Assembly: GCA_031276675.1 (NCBI GenBank)
Contig: JAISMO010000135.1
Coordinates: 1-49,420, forward strand
DNA: 49,420 nucleotides
Source of the DNA: Tannerella sp.
GTDB taxonomy: Bacteria > Bacteroidota > Bacteroidia > Bacteroidales > Tannerellaceae
Reading direction: 5' to 3'
The translations under genes and the position numbers were made by a program. Positions within the stretch are counted from its first letter, which is position 1, and each line of letters opens with the position of its first letter. Below, in pieces: positions 9,401-17,319 of the stretch. A model generated the notes under the pieces. The model was not told the DNA's origin. It did not search any database and saw nothing but the letters and a program-made list of their open reading frames with translations.

Positions 9401-9663
9401 AGAGGTTTGAAGGGAAAAAGAAAGGCTCCGGCCACCTGCCGACACTCCGGCAGGTTCACCGGAAACCCCCTCCGTTTAATTCATTTTATATAAAAAAGAT
9501 GCACGGAAAGCGACGATGATCGGCCCGTCAAAAACAGCGAACGGATTGCGCGGACAATGAATATCCATGACAGGATCAGCGTGCGGCTCGCCCGTCGGAA
9601 CGAATGTTTTCGGAGCGAGAATCTCTCTGTTTCGAGCGAGCACATGTGGATGCAGTTGCCCTG

Positions 9664-9685
9664 GCTAACCACTAACCGCTAATCG
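9664..9685. repeat. Inverted copy of the TTAGNGG heptad tract
   Basis: CTAACCACTAACCGCTAATC is the reverse complement of the TTAGNGG heptads found at 8909-8943. The two tracts thus bracket array A in opposite orientation. Confidence 0.6.
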
Positions 9686-9696
9686 GGGATTTTATG

Positions 9697-9704
9697 TACC
9701 TTTG
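9697..9704 (+). promoter_or_regulatory. -7 element (TACCTTTG) of the leu operon
   Basis: Exact TAnnTTTG match about 86 bases upstream of the leuD start. It implies a leader of roughly 80 nt that contains the hairpin at 9730-9770. Confidence 0.7.
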
Positions 9705-9729
9705 CACCGCAAAACATTTAAAGGCAAGT

Positions 9730-9770
9730 AAACTGTGAATTGATTTATTAAGTTCACAGTTTTCATTTTT
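9730..9770 (+). promoter_or_regulatory. Attenuator-like hairpin in the leuD leader
   Basis: Perfect 10-bp stem AAACTGTGAA (9730-9739) / TTCACAGTTT (9753-9762) followed by TTCATTTTT, inside the predicted 5' leader between the promoter and the leuD ATG at 9791. The shape is that of an intrinsic terminator, so the operon may be controlled by transcription attenuation. No leucine-rich leader peptide or T-box is visible, so the signal is unknown. Confidence 0.6.
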
Positions 9771-9790
9771 AGTTCATTAATAACAAACTC

Positions 9791-10390
9791 ATGTCTTCCA
9801 AATTCAACAAACTGACATCAACGATCGTGCCGCTTCCGCTGGAAAATGTGGATACGGATCAGATTATTCCGGCACGCTTTCTGAAGGCTACAACTCGTGA
9901 AGGCTTCGGCGACAACCTGTTTCGCGACTGGCGCTACGACAGGGACGGAAAACCGAATCCGGATTTTGTCCTGAACGGCGACATCTACCGGGGTGAAATC
10001 CTGGTGACGGGGAAAAACTTCGGCTGCGGATCAAGCCGCGAACATGCAGCCTGGGCCATTGCCGGATATGGCTTTCGGGTGGTGGTATCCAGTTTCTTTG
10101 CGGATATCTTCAAGGGCAATGCGCTCAACAACGGCTTGCTGCCGGTAGTGGTCACGCCGTCTTTCCTGGCCGGCATCTTTGCCTGCGCCGCCGTCGACCC
10201 GCAAATGACCCTGACCGTAGACCTCGAAAGCTGCCTGATTACCAACCAGGCCTCCGGCGCCTCGGAATCCTTCGAAATCAACGCCCGGAAGCGCGACTGC
10301 CTTTTGCAGGGACTGGACGACATCGACTACCTGCTGAGCCGCAAAGACCGGATTGAAGCATACGAAACGGAACGCTTCCGGAAACAATAA
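9791..10390 (+). CDS. leuD: 3-isopropylmalate dehydratase small subunit
   Basis: 199 residues, normal LeuD length. It carries the swivelling-domain motifs: [16 protein letters not shown] (about 17-32) and [17 protein letters not shown] (about 74-90), which bind substrate and complete the aconitase-type active site with LeuC. Together they isomerise 2- to 3-isopropylmalate in leucine synthesis; paired with a citramalate synthase the same enzyme can serve isoleucine synthesis. It is the first gene after the promoter at 9697. No leuC (large subunit) is in the window, although in Bacteroides leuC normally lies directly upstream, so the large subunit must be encoded elsewhere. Confidence 0.95.
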   Translation: MSSKFNKLTSTIVPLPLENVDTDQIIPARFLKATTREGFGDNLFRDWRYDRDGKPNPDFVLNGDIYRGEILVTGKNFGCGSSREHAAWAIAGYGFRVVVSSFFADIFKGNALNNGLLPVVVTPSFLAGIFACAAVDPQMTLTVDLESCLITNQASGASESFEINARKRDCLLQGLDDIDYLLSRKDRIEAYETERFRKQ

Positions 10391-10406
10391 AAAAAACAGT
10401 TCGAAG

Positions 10407-11915
10407 ATGATAGAGATACTGGATACCACCCTGCGCGACGGCGAGCAAACCAGCGGCGTTTCCTTCTCCGTCCGCGAGAAAAAGGCGATTGCGCGGCTGC
10501 TGCTCAACGAATTGCAGGTAGACCGGATAGAGGTGGCCTCGGCGCGGGTTTCCGAAGGCGAGTTCAAGGCGGTCCGGCAACTGGCGCAATGGGCTGCCCA
10601 GACCGGCGCTCTGTCCCGTCTGGAGGTGCTGGGATTTGTAGACGGCGGCGCCTCGGTCGAATGGATACGGTCGGTCGGATGCCGCGTGATGAACCTGCTC
10701 TGCAAGGGGTCGCTCAGACATCTGACCGAACAGCTCCGCAAGACGCCGGAACAGCATATCGCCGACATCACGGAACAGATTCGTCTGGCGGCCCGGGCGG
10801 AGATGGACGTCAATGTCTATCTGGAAGACTGGTCAAACGGCATGTGTCATTCGCCCGCATACGTCTTCCGCTTAACGGACGCCCTGCTGCAACTTCCCGT
10901 CCGGCGCATCATGCTGCCCGATACGCTCGGCATCCTGGAACCGGAGAACACCCGTGCCTACTGCGCGGCGATGCTGGAACGCTATCCCGGTGTGCATTTC
11001 GATTTCCATGCCCACAACGACTACGATCTGGCCGTGGCCAACGTCTGTGCGGCCGTCCGGGCGGGCGTCCGTGGCATCCATGCAACCGTCAACGGCCTGG
11101 GCGAACGCGCGGGCAATGCCTCGCTGAGCAGTGTCGCAGCTGTCCTGCACGACCACCTGAAGCAGCCAACCGCCATCCGCGAGGAACGTATCCTCCGCGT
11201 CAGCAAAATGGTAGAAATGTATTCGGGCGTCCATATCGCCCCGAACAGCCCCGTGATCGGCGAACACGTCTTCACCCAGTGTGCCGGCGTACATGCCGAC
11301 GGCGACAGTAAAAGCAATCTCTACTGCAACGATCTGCTGCCCGAACGCTTCGGCCGGATGCGCGAATACGCGCTGGGCAAAACTTCCGGCAAGGCTAACA
11401 TCCGCTGCAACCTCGAGGCGCTGGGCATCGAGATGGACGAGGAGTCGATGCGCAAGGTTACCGAACGCATCATCGAACTGGGTGACAAAAAGGAAATCGT
11501 CACCCAGGAAGACTTGCCCTACATCATTTCCGACGTCCTGCACTATGACACGCAGGAAAATAAAATCAGCATATTGAATTATGCCCTGTCGCTGGTACAG
11601 GGATTGAAGCCGGTGGCAACGCTGAAAATCAAAATAGAGGGCAAAACCTACGAAGAAACGGCAACAGGCGACGGACAGTACGACGCTTTTGTCCGCGCCC
11701 TGCGCAAGATATACCAGTCGTTGAACCGTCCCTTCCCGATGCTTGTAAACTATGCCGTCTCCATTCCGCCCGGCGGACGCACGGACGCGTTCGTGCAGAC
11801 AATCATCACCTGGCGTCACGAAGGCGTGGAATTTAAAACGCGCGGTCTGGACGCCGACCAGATGGAAGCCGCCATCAAGGCGACCGTCAAAATGTTGAAC
11901 AGGATAGAAAAATAG
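10407..11915 (+). CDS. LeuA-like synthase: 2-isopropylmalate or (R)-citramalate synthase type
   Basis: 502 residues from the ATG at 10407, 16 bp after leuD; longer in-frame extensions run into leuD and were rejected. The HMGL-like TIM barrel has [17 protein letters not shown] at the N-terminus, FDFHAHNDYDLAVAN (metal-binding HxH, about 203) and [12 protein letters not shown] (about 230). The LeuA linker region reads AGVHADGDSK. A C-terminal regulatory domain (about 375-502, GQYDAFVRALRKIY) of the LeuA dimer type is present. The reaction is condensation of acetyl-CoA with a 2-oxo acid. Position in the operon fits the second LeuA-like gene of Bacteroidales leu operons; whether it uses pyruvate (CimA) or 2-oxoisovalerate (LeuA) cannot be told by eye. 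Confidence 0.85.
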   Translation: MIEILDTTLRDGEQTSGVSFSVREKKAIARLLLNELQVDRIEVASARVSEGEFKAVRQLAQWAAQTGALSRLEVLGFVDGGASVEWIRSVGCRVMNLLCKGSLRHLTEQLRKTPEQHIADITEQIRLAARAEMDVNVYLEDWSNGMCHSPAYVFRLTDALLQLPVRRIMLPDTLGILEPENTRAYCAAMLERYPGVHFDFHAHNDYDLAVANVCAAVRAGVRGIHATVNGLGERAGNASLSSVAAVLHDHLKQPTAIREERILRVSKMVEMYSGVHIAPNSPVIGEHVFTQCAGVHADGDSKSNLYCNDLLPERFGRMREYALGKTSGKANIRCNLEALGIEMDEESMRKVTERIIELGDKKEIVTQEDLPYIISDVLHYDTQENKISILNYALSLVQGLKPVATLKIKIEGKTYEETATGDGQYDAFVRALRKIYQSLNRPFPMLVNYAVSIPPGGRTDAFVQTIITWRHEGVEFKTRGLDADQMEAAIKATVKMLNRIEK

Positions 11916-11922
11916 CGAAGGC

Positions 11923-12228
11923 ATGGCTGGACTGAAAGTTTCGGCCTCCGGTCCGATCCGCGAACCGGACCGGGAGGTGAAGGACTGCAACTATGTTTTC
12001 GCGATCACCGGTGTCCGCCTTGACATTGAAAAGGGAATGCAGTCCGTCGCAAGGGGACTGAAACTGAAGTTTGTCAAACGGTTCGAAACAGTGGAACGCA
12101 TGAGTCCATTCCGGATTTCAACTGCCGGGTTCCGGAAGGACGACGGTGTGTATTGCCGGCTTGTATGCTCAAGGATGTGCGTACCGAAACAGCGTCAAGG
12201 GCATGAAACAGCCTTGAGAAAAAAATAA
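11923..12228 (+). CDS. Small ORF of unknown function, possibly frameshifted
   Basis: 101 residues, starting 7 bp after the synthase stop and lying inside the leu operon. I do not recognise it. No signal peptide or membrane segment is seen; the chain is basic, with KGMQSVARGLKLKFVKRFE in the middle. It stops at TAA directly after a run of seven A (12219-12225). The -1 frame stays open through that run to a TGA at 12300-12302 and would add about 25 residues (ending TAQRMTLAEDLI). It could be a small real gene, a gene with a frameshift, or non-coding filler between two operon genes. Confidence 0.35.
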   Translation: MAGLKVSASGPIREPDREVKDCNYVFAITGVRLDIEKGMQSVARGLKLKFVKRFETVERMSPFRISTAGFRKDDGVYCRLVCSRMCVPKQRQGHETALRKK

Positions 12229-12346
12229 AGAAATTGAACGGAAGAGGCTACACGGAGCATTTGACTGCACAGCGCATGACGCTTGCCGAAGACCTTATAT
12301 GAAAGGTCCGCCTTGTGGCCGTTCATCACAATAAAATGACAAGAAT

Positions 12347-12799
12347 ATGAACATGAACAGAAAATTAAACATTGCCCTTGTGGCACACGACAGGCGGAAG
12401 GCCGACATGGTAGAATGGTCGCTTCACAATGCCTGCTTCCTTTCGCCTCACCGGCTGGTATGTACCGGTACCACCGGCGGACTGATTGCCGAGGCCTTCC
12501 AGGAAAGAGGCGTCCGGGCCGAAATCACCTGCATGCATTCCGGGCCGCTGGGCGGTGACGCGGAAATTGCCGCCATGGTAGTACGCAAGGAAATCAACCT
12601 GGCCATCTTCCTGATTGACGACCTGAATCCGCAACCGCATGAGGCCGACATTCAGATGCTGCTCCGCCAGTGTCGCGTACACAACGTCCCCATCGCCTGC
12701 AACCGTTACAGTGCAGACCTGATGCTCACGAGTACCCTGTGGGACGACGACAGTTACGTCCCGATGGATCCGAAATACGTATACTTCAAAAGAAATTGA
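12347..12799 (+). CDS. mgsA: Methylglyoxal synthase
   Basis: 150 residues, the usual length. The MGS-like fold motifs are intact: [10 protein letters not shown] (about 13-22), [10 protein letters not shown] (about 43), [14 protein letters not shown] with the catalytic Asp (about 66-79), [17 protein letters not shown] (about 89-105) and [12 protein letters not shown] (about 115). The enzyme converts dihydroxyacetone phosphate to methylglyoxal and phosphate, bypassing lower glycolysis when phosphate is short or triose phosphates build up. It sits between the LeuA-like gene and leuB, 5 bp before leuB, so it is co-expressed with branched-chain amino acid genes to which it has no direct link. A start at 12353 (Met3) is equally possible. 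Confidence 0.93.
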   Translation: MNMNRKLNIALVAHDRRKADMVEWSLHNACFLSPHRLVCTGTTGGLIAEAFQERGVRAEITCMHSGPLGGDAEIAAMVVRKEINLAIFLIDDLNPQPHEADIQMLLRQCRVHNVPIACNRYSADLMLTSTLWDDDSYVPMDPKYVYFKRN

Positions 12800-12804
12800 C
12801 GCCG

Positions 12805-13875
12805 ATGAAATTGAATATAGCCGTATTACCGGGCGACGGCATCGGCCCGGAAGTCACCGCGCAGGCCGTGAAAGCCGTGAAAGCCGTCTGCACACGCTTC
12901 CGTCACGAACTTTCCGCGCAGGAAGCCCCTGTCGGCGCCGGCGCAATAGACGCCACGGGCAACCCCTATCCGGAGGAAACGCACGCGCTCTGCATGGCAA
13001 GCGACGCCGTCCTGTTCGGCGCCATCGGTTCGCCCCGATACGACAACGACCCCGCGGCCAAAGTCCGCCCGGAACAGGGCCTGCTGGCCATGCGCAAGCG
13101 CCTGGAACTGTATGCCAATATCCGTCCGGTGACGACCTTTGCGCCGCTGCTGCATCATTCCCCTTTGCGCCCGGAACTGATCGAGGGCGTCGACCTCCTG
13201 TGTATTCGCGAACTGACGGGCGGCCTGTATTTCGGACGGCCGCAGGGACGCAGCGAAGACGGGCAGACGGCCTACGACACCTGCGTCTATTCACGCGGAG
13301 AGATCGACCGCATTGTGCGGCTGGCCTGTGAGTATGCCCTGTCGCGGCGTCGGAAAGTGACCGTGGTCGACAAGGCAAACGTGCTGGCGACCTCGCGGCT
13401 GTGGCGTCAGGTGGCGCAGGAAATCGCCGGCGAATATCCGTCCGTCGAAACCGAATACATGTTCGTCGACAACGCAGCCATGCGTCTGGTACAGTGGCCC
13501 AAGAGTTTCGACGTGCTGGTAACGGAAAACATGTTCGGCGACATCCTGACCGACGAAGCCTCCGTGATAACCGGTTCGCTGGGGATGCTGCCCTCAGCCT
13601 CCATCGGCGTACACACGTCGGTATTCGAGCCGATCCACGGTTCCTATCCGCAGGCCGCCGGAAAAAACATCGCCAATCCGGTCGCAGCAATCCTGTCCGC
13701 AGCGCTGATGTTCGAGTACGCCTTCCGGCTGCCGGACGAAGGCCGCACGATACGTCAGGCCGTTGCCGCCTCCATGGAGGCAGGCGTCGTCACCGAAGAC
13801 ATCACCCGTACGCATCCCCGCTCCACTTCGGACGTCGGCGACTGGATAGCGGAACGGATACTTGCACAGCAATAA
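12805..13875 (+). CDS. leuB: 3-isopropylmalate dehydrogenase
   Basis: 356 residues from the ATG at 12805; the longer open frame overlaps mgsA and was rejected. [17 protein letters not shown] is the typical N-terminus. [10 protein letters not shown] (about 72), [22 protein letters not shown] (about 89-110), [12 protein letters not shown] (about 133), DKANVLATS (about 191) and [13 protein letters not shown] (about 236) are the substrate, metal and NAD-binding motifs. It oxidatively decarboxylates 3-isopropylmalate to 2-oxoisocaproate using NAD. Last gene of the leu operon. Confidence 0.96.
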   Translation: MKLNIAVLPGDGIGPEVTAQAVKAVKAVCTRFRHELSAQEAPVGAGAIDATGNPYPEETHALCMASDAVLFGAIGSPRYDNDPAAKVRPEQGLLAMRKRLELYANIRPVTTFAPLLHHSPLRPELIEGVDLLCIRELTGGLYFGRPQGRSEDGQTAYDTCVYSRGEIDRIVRLACEYALSRRRKVTVVDKANVLATSRLWRQVAQEIAGEYPSVETEYMFVDNAAMRLVQWPKSFDVLVTENMFGDILTDEASVITGSLGMLPSASIGVHTSVFEPIHGSYPQAAGKNIANPVAAILSAALMFEYAFRLPDEGRTIRQAVAASMEAGVVTEDITRTHPRSTSDVGDWIAERILAQQ

Positions 13876-13934
13876 GGCATGAGACTTGCGGGACAGGAAG
13901 ATTCAACGAATCTACCCGTCCCGTGCATCATGCC
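13876..13934 (+). terminator. Long imperfect hairpin after leuB
   Basis: Three nested stem blocks start right at the leuB stop: GGCATGA/TCATGCC, CGGGAC/GTCCCG and AGATTC/GAATCT with a 3-nt loop. There is no T-tract, so it is either a weak terminator or an RNA 3'-end structure. The remaining bases to 14047 show nothing else. Confidence 0.5.
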
Positions 13935-14047
13935 TCTCTCCCTGAAAAACAAACAATACCTCCGGAGATAATGCTTCCTGAAGTTATCATTCTTTAGCTT
14001 AAAAATCGTGCAGAGAGCCAAAATGTTCTTGTCTTGAGGAAATTTAG

Positions 14048-14078
14048 TTTGCAGAAAAATTTTTGTGCTATAATTTTG
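14048..14078 (+). promoter_or_regulatory. Bacteroidetes promoter of the NEW3-ABC operon
   Basis: A -33 TTTG (14048-14051) and -7 TAATTTTG (14071-14078) separated by 19 bp, matching the Bacteroides sigma-ABfr consensus. The ATG is at 14098, so the leader is only about 15 nt. Confidence 0.75.
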
Positions 14079-14097
14079 CCGCCGAATAAATAGAAGA

Positions 14098-15270
14098 ATG
14101 TGTAACAATTTTAATCTTATGTCTATGTCGAAGCAGAAAAAAATAATTGAAATGCTTTTATGTTCCCTGCTGGGAACTGTTGTTTTCGGGGTTCGTCCGG
14201 TGCAGGCACGGGACGTCACCGTTTATACCCCTTATACTGGAATATCGGTGCCTCCGGGCGAGGCGATCGATTACAATGTAGATGTCATCAACGACGGCAG
14301 TACGGTAGTAGCACTGGATGTAGCAGTGTCGGGCATGCCCAAGGGATGGGAGTATGAACTGAAATCGGGCGGATGGAAGGTCGGACGGATTTCGGTGTTG
14401 CCCGGAGAAAAGAAGAACATGACGCTCAAAGTGGAAGTGCCGATGCAGGTCAACAAGGGAACTTACCGGTTCAGCGTAACGGCAGGCGATTATTCGCTGC
14501 CGCTGTCGGTTACCGTTTCGGAACAGGGCACCTACAAGACAGAATTTACCTCTACGCAGTCGAATATGGAAGGTCAGGCCGGCGCAACCTTTACATACAG
14601 CGCCGGCCTGCGCAACCGCACGGCCGAAAAACAGCTCTATGCCGTCACTTCGGACGCGCCGCGCGGCTGGAACGTCCTGTTTCGCGCCAACGGCAAGCAA
14701 GTTACATCCGTGGAAGTGGAACCCAATGCCACGGTCAATGTCTCCGTCGAAATCAAACCGCCGACCGGCGTGAAGGCCGGCGCCTTCAAAATCCCGATCA
14801 AAGCCTCTACGGGCGCCACCTCGGCACAACTGGAACTGGAAGCGGTAGTGACCGGCGCGTTCAATATTGAACTCACGACGCCGGAAGGGCTGTTAAGTAC
14901 CGATATTACGGCCGGTCGAACGCGCAGGATAGACCTTGTGATTCGCAATACCGGCTCTTCCGAACTGAGGGATATTGAACTGACCGCCAACAAGCCGCTG
15001 AAATGGGAAGTCTCTTTTGAACCGCAGAAGATTGCTTCGCTGATTGCCGGCGCCACCACACAGGCAACGGCGGTCATTCAGGCCTCCGACAGGGCCATAC
15101 CGGGCGACTACGTCGTTCAGATGACCGCCAAAGTACCCGAAACCGCCACCTCGGCAGATTTCAGAATAACGGTCAAGACCTCCATCCTCTCGGGCTGGCT
15201 GGGCATACTGACGATCGGAGCCGTTATGGCAGCCGTTGTTTATCTGTTCCGGAAATACGGCAGGAGGTAA
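14098..15270 (+). CDS. NEW3-domain exported protein with C-terminal membrane anchor
   Basis: 390 residues. A signal peptide (to about VQARD, residue 40) is followed by repeated Ig-like NEW3/NPCBM-associated domains: IDYNVDVINDGSTVVALDVAVSGMPKGWEYEL, TFTYSAGLRNRTAEKQLYAVTSDAPRGWNV and RIDLVIRNTGSSELRDIELTANKPLKWEV. A single membrane helix (GWLGILTIGAVMAAVVYLF) and a basic tail RKYGRR end the protein, so the domains face the periplasm. It ends 4 bp before an ABC ATPase gene with the permease next, so it is probably the periplasmic part of that transporter. Met8 or Met10 could be the real start. Substrate unknown. Confidence 0.8.
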   Translation: MCNNFNLMSMSKQKKIIEMLLCSLLGTVVFGVRPVQARDVTVYTPYTGISVPPGEAIDYNVDVINDGSTVVALDVAVSGMPKGWEYELKSGGWKVGRISVLPGEKKNMTLKVEVPMQVNKGTYRFSVTAGDYSLPLSVTVSEQGTYKTEFTSTQSNMEGQAGATFTYSAGLRNRTAEKQLYAVTSDAPRGWNVLFRANGKQVTSVEVEPNATVNVSVEIKPPTGVKAGAFKIPIKASTGATSAQLELEAVVTGAFNIELTTPEGLLSTDITAGRTRRIDLVIRNTGSSELRDIELTANKPLKWEVSFEPQKIASLIAGATTQATAVIQASDRAIPGDYVVQMTAKVPETATSADFRITVKTSILSGWLGILTIGAVMAAVVYLFRKYGRR

Positions 15271-15274
15271 AGAC

Positions 15275-16204
15275 GTGGAACGGGTGATTGAACTTGCAGG
15301 ACTGACGAAACGGTACGGCTCGTTTACGGCAGTCGACCGGCTCGACCTGACCATTCGCCGGGGAGAGATTTTCGGCTTGCTCGGCCCCAATGGCGCCGGG
15401 AAGTCCACGACCATCCTCATGATGCTCGGCCTGACCGAACCTGCGGCGGGCAAGGTGGAAGTGTGCGGCATCAATTCGACTACGCATCCGCTGGAAGTAA
15501 AGCGAAAAGTCGGATACCTGCCCGAAGACGTAGGTTTTTATGACAACCGTACCGGTCTGGAGAATTTGATTTATATCGCCCGTCTGAACGGCCTGACGCC
15601 TGACCGGGCAAAAGAAAAAGCGCTGATGTTGCTCGAAAGGGTCGGGATGAGCGCCGAAGCGGGAAAGAAGACCGGAAACTATTCGCGTGGGATGCGTCAG
15701 CGGCTGGGGCTTGCGGAGGTGCTGATCAAAAGCCCCGAAGTCATCATCCTGGATGAACCCACTTCGGGCATTGACCCGGCCGGGGTACGGGAGTTTATGG
15801 AACTGATTCATCGCCTGAGCCGGGAAGAAGGGATCACGGTACTGTTTTCATCGCATCACCTGCATCAGGTTCAGCAAATCTGCGACCGCGTCGGCCTGTT
15901 TGTCAAGGGCCGTCTGATTGCGGAAGGCGATGTCGGCTCCCTGTCGCAAAAGCTGTTCGGAGGCGATTACCTGATGGTGAAGGCGCGTACGGAAAAAGAG
16001 CCGTCGCCAGCACTTCTGAAAACGCTTCAGGCAACGGAAGGCGTTCATGCCGTTCAGTATCGGGAGGGACTTTACCTGATCGAGTGTACGCGGGACGTAA
16101 CGCCGCTCATTGCCGAAACCCTTGTCAAGTCCGGCTCCGGGCTTACTTATCTTCAAAAGACGGAATACGGGCTGGACGATATTTATAACCGGTATTTCAG
16201 TTGA
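15275..16204 (+). CDS. ABC transporter ATP-binding protein (ABC-2 exporter type)
   Basis: 309 residues from a GTG at 15275. AGGAGG about 7 bp upstream is a rare clear Shine-Dalgarno for this phylum and supports this start over the longer frame. Walker A GPNGAGKSTT (about 39), signature SRGMRQRLGLAE (about 138), Walker B VIILDEP (about 157) and switch SSHHLHQ are all present. The C-terminal 80 residues are the extra domain usual in NosF/CcmA-like exporter ATPases. It couples ATP hydrolysis to the permease encoded 32 bp downstream. Confidence 0.92.
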   Translation: MERVIELAGLTKRYGSFTAVDRLDLTIRRGEIFGLLGPNGAGKSTTILMMLGLTEPAAGKVEVCGINSTTHPLEVKRKVGYLPEDVGFYDNRTGLENLIYIARLNGLTPDRAKEKALMLLERVGMSAEAGKKTGNYSRGMRQRLGLAEVLIKSPEVIILDEPTSGIDPAGVREFMELIHRLSREEGITVLFSSHHLHQVQQICDRVGLFVKGRLIAEGDVGSLSQKLFGGDYLMVKARTEKEPSPALLKTLQATEGVHAVQYREGLYLIECTRDVTPLIAETLVKSGSGLTYLQKTEYGLDDIYNRYFS

Positions 16205-16236
16205 TAGCAAAGAATGGTTGAATCACTAATTTATCA

Positions 16237-17241
16237 ATGAACATGAACGGATTTTTGTCACGAACAGGCAAGTTGAAACAGTCGGAGAGCCGTGCGGCGC
16301 ATCCGTTTGCCGTGATTGTAGGCAAGGAAATGTCAGACCACATACGCAGCTGGCGTTTCATCATCATGCTGCTCCTTATGGCGCTGACCTGTTTCGGTTC
16401 GCTTTACACCTCGCTGTCTAACTTCGGCAGCGTGGCGAAAACCGGCGACCCGGACGGCGCTTTTTTCTTCCTGAAACTGTTCACCTCCTCAGACGGCACG
16501 TTGCCCTCCTTTATGGTATTCATCAGCTTTCTGGGGCCGCTGCTGGGCATCAGTCTCGGCTTCGACGCCATCAATACGGAACATAACCGGGGGACGCTGA
16601 GCCGCGTGCTGGCACAGCCCATCCATCGCGACTACCTGATGAACGCAAAGTTTGTCGCCGCGCTGCTGGTCATCGGCTTCCTGTTTCTGGCGCTCGGCCT
16701 GTTAGTCGTCGGGTTTGGGCTGGTGATTATCGGGATACCGCCGTCGGCCGGCGAGTTTATGCGCATCCTGTTTTTTCTGCTGGTAGCGATCTGTTATGTA
16801 GCATTCTGGCTGAATCTGTCGATGCTGTTTTCCGTGCTGTTTCGTCAGCCGGCCACGTCTGCACTGGCGTGCATAGCGGTGTGGCTTTTTTTCACGGTAT
16901 TCTATTCCATGATCGTCAATTTGATCGCCAGGGCCATGATGCCGCCCGAAACGGTCGGCGTACAGTCTATGCTCGGATACCGGCATTTTATTTTGAATCT
17001 GTTGCGGGTGGCGCCGAGCCATTTGTTCAACGATGCCGGAACGACCCTGCTGATACCGTCGGTACGGAGTCTCGGCCCGCTGTCGATGGAGCAGGTGCAG
17101 GGCGCCATTCCCAGTCCGTTGCCGCTGGGACAGAGCCTGCTGATTGTCTGGCCGCAGCTGACCGGACTGATTGCTGCGACGGTCGGCTGTTTCGGCCTTT
17201 CCTACTATATCTTTATGCGGAAGGAAATACGGTCGCGTTAG
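16237..17241 (+). CDS. ABC-2 family transporter permease
   Basis: 334 residues with six predicted membrane helices: about 40-58, 88-105, 134-160, 170-190, 200-225 and a last one near 305-325. The pattern FDAINTEHNRGTLSRVLAQPIHRDYLMNAKF between helices 2 and 3 is the hallmark of ABC-2/NosY-like permeases. It completes the three-gene unit with the NEW3 protein and ATPase. No gene for a copper or nitrous-oxide system is nearby, so the NosY resemblance does not give a substrate. A start at Met3 (16243) is possible. Confidence 0.88.
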   Translation: MNMNGFLSRTGKLKQSESRAAHPFAVIVGKEMSDHIRSWRFIIMLLLMALTCFGSLYTSLSNFGSVAKTGDPDGAFFFLKLFTSSDGTLPSFMVFISFLGPLLGISLGFDAINTEHNRGTLSRVLAQPIHRDYLMNAKFVAALLVIGFLFLALGLLVVGFGLVIIGIPPSAGEFMRILFFLLVAICYVAFWLNLSMLFSVLFRQPATSALACIAVWLFFTVFYSMIVNLIARAMMPPETVGVQSMLGYRHFILNLLRVAPSHLFNDAGTTLLIPSVRSLGPLSMEQVQGAIPSPLPLGQSLLIVWPQLTGLIAATVGCFGLSYYIFMRKEIRSR

Positions 17242-17248
17242 GCAAGAC

Positions 17249-17292
17249 ACGGCTTCGCGCAGGGGCTTGCCTCTGCCGAAGCCGTTTTTTTT
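17249..17292. terminator. Terminator between convergent permease and hisS genes
   Basis: Outer stem ACGGCTTCG (17249-17257) / CGAAGCCGT (17277-17285) with an inner GCAGG/CCTCTGC-type stem, followed by eight T on the plus strand. Confidence 0.88.
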
Positions 17293-17319
17293 GGGTGGAG
17301 AGAAGGAAAAGGGTGCGGT

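Noticed and set aside
9042..9493. Long frames with 7-residue repeats (KSTDFSI, VLLPEKS) on both strands across array A
   Set aside because: A 21-bp period keeps frames open automatically; they overlap on both strands in several registers and no start, signal or conserved part supports a protein.
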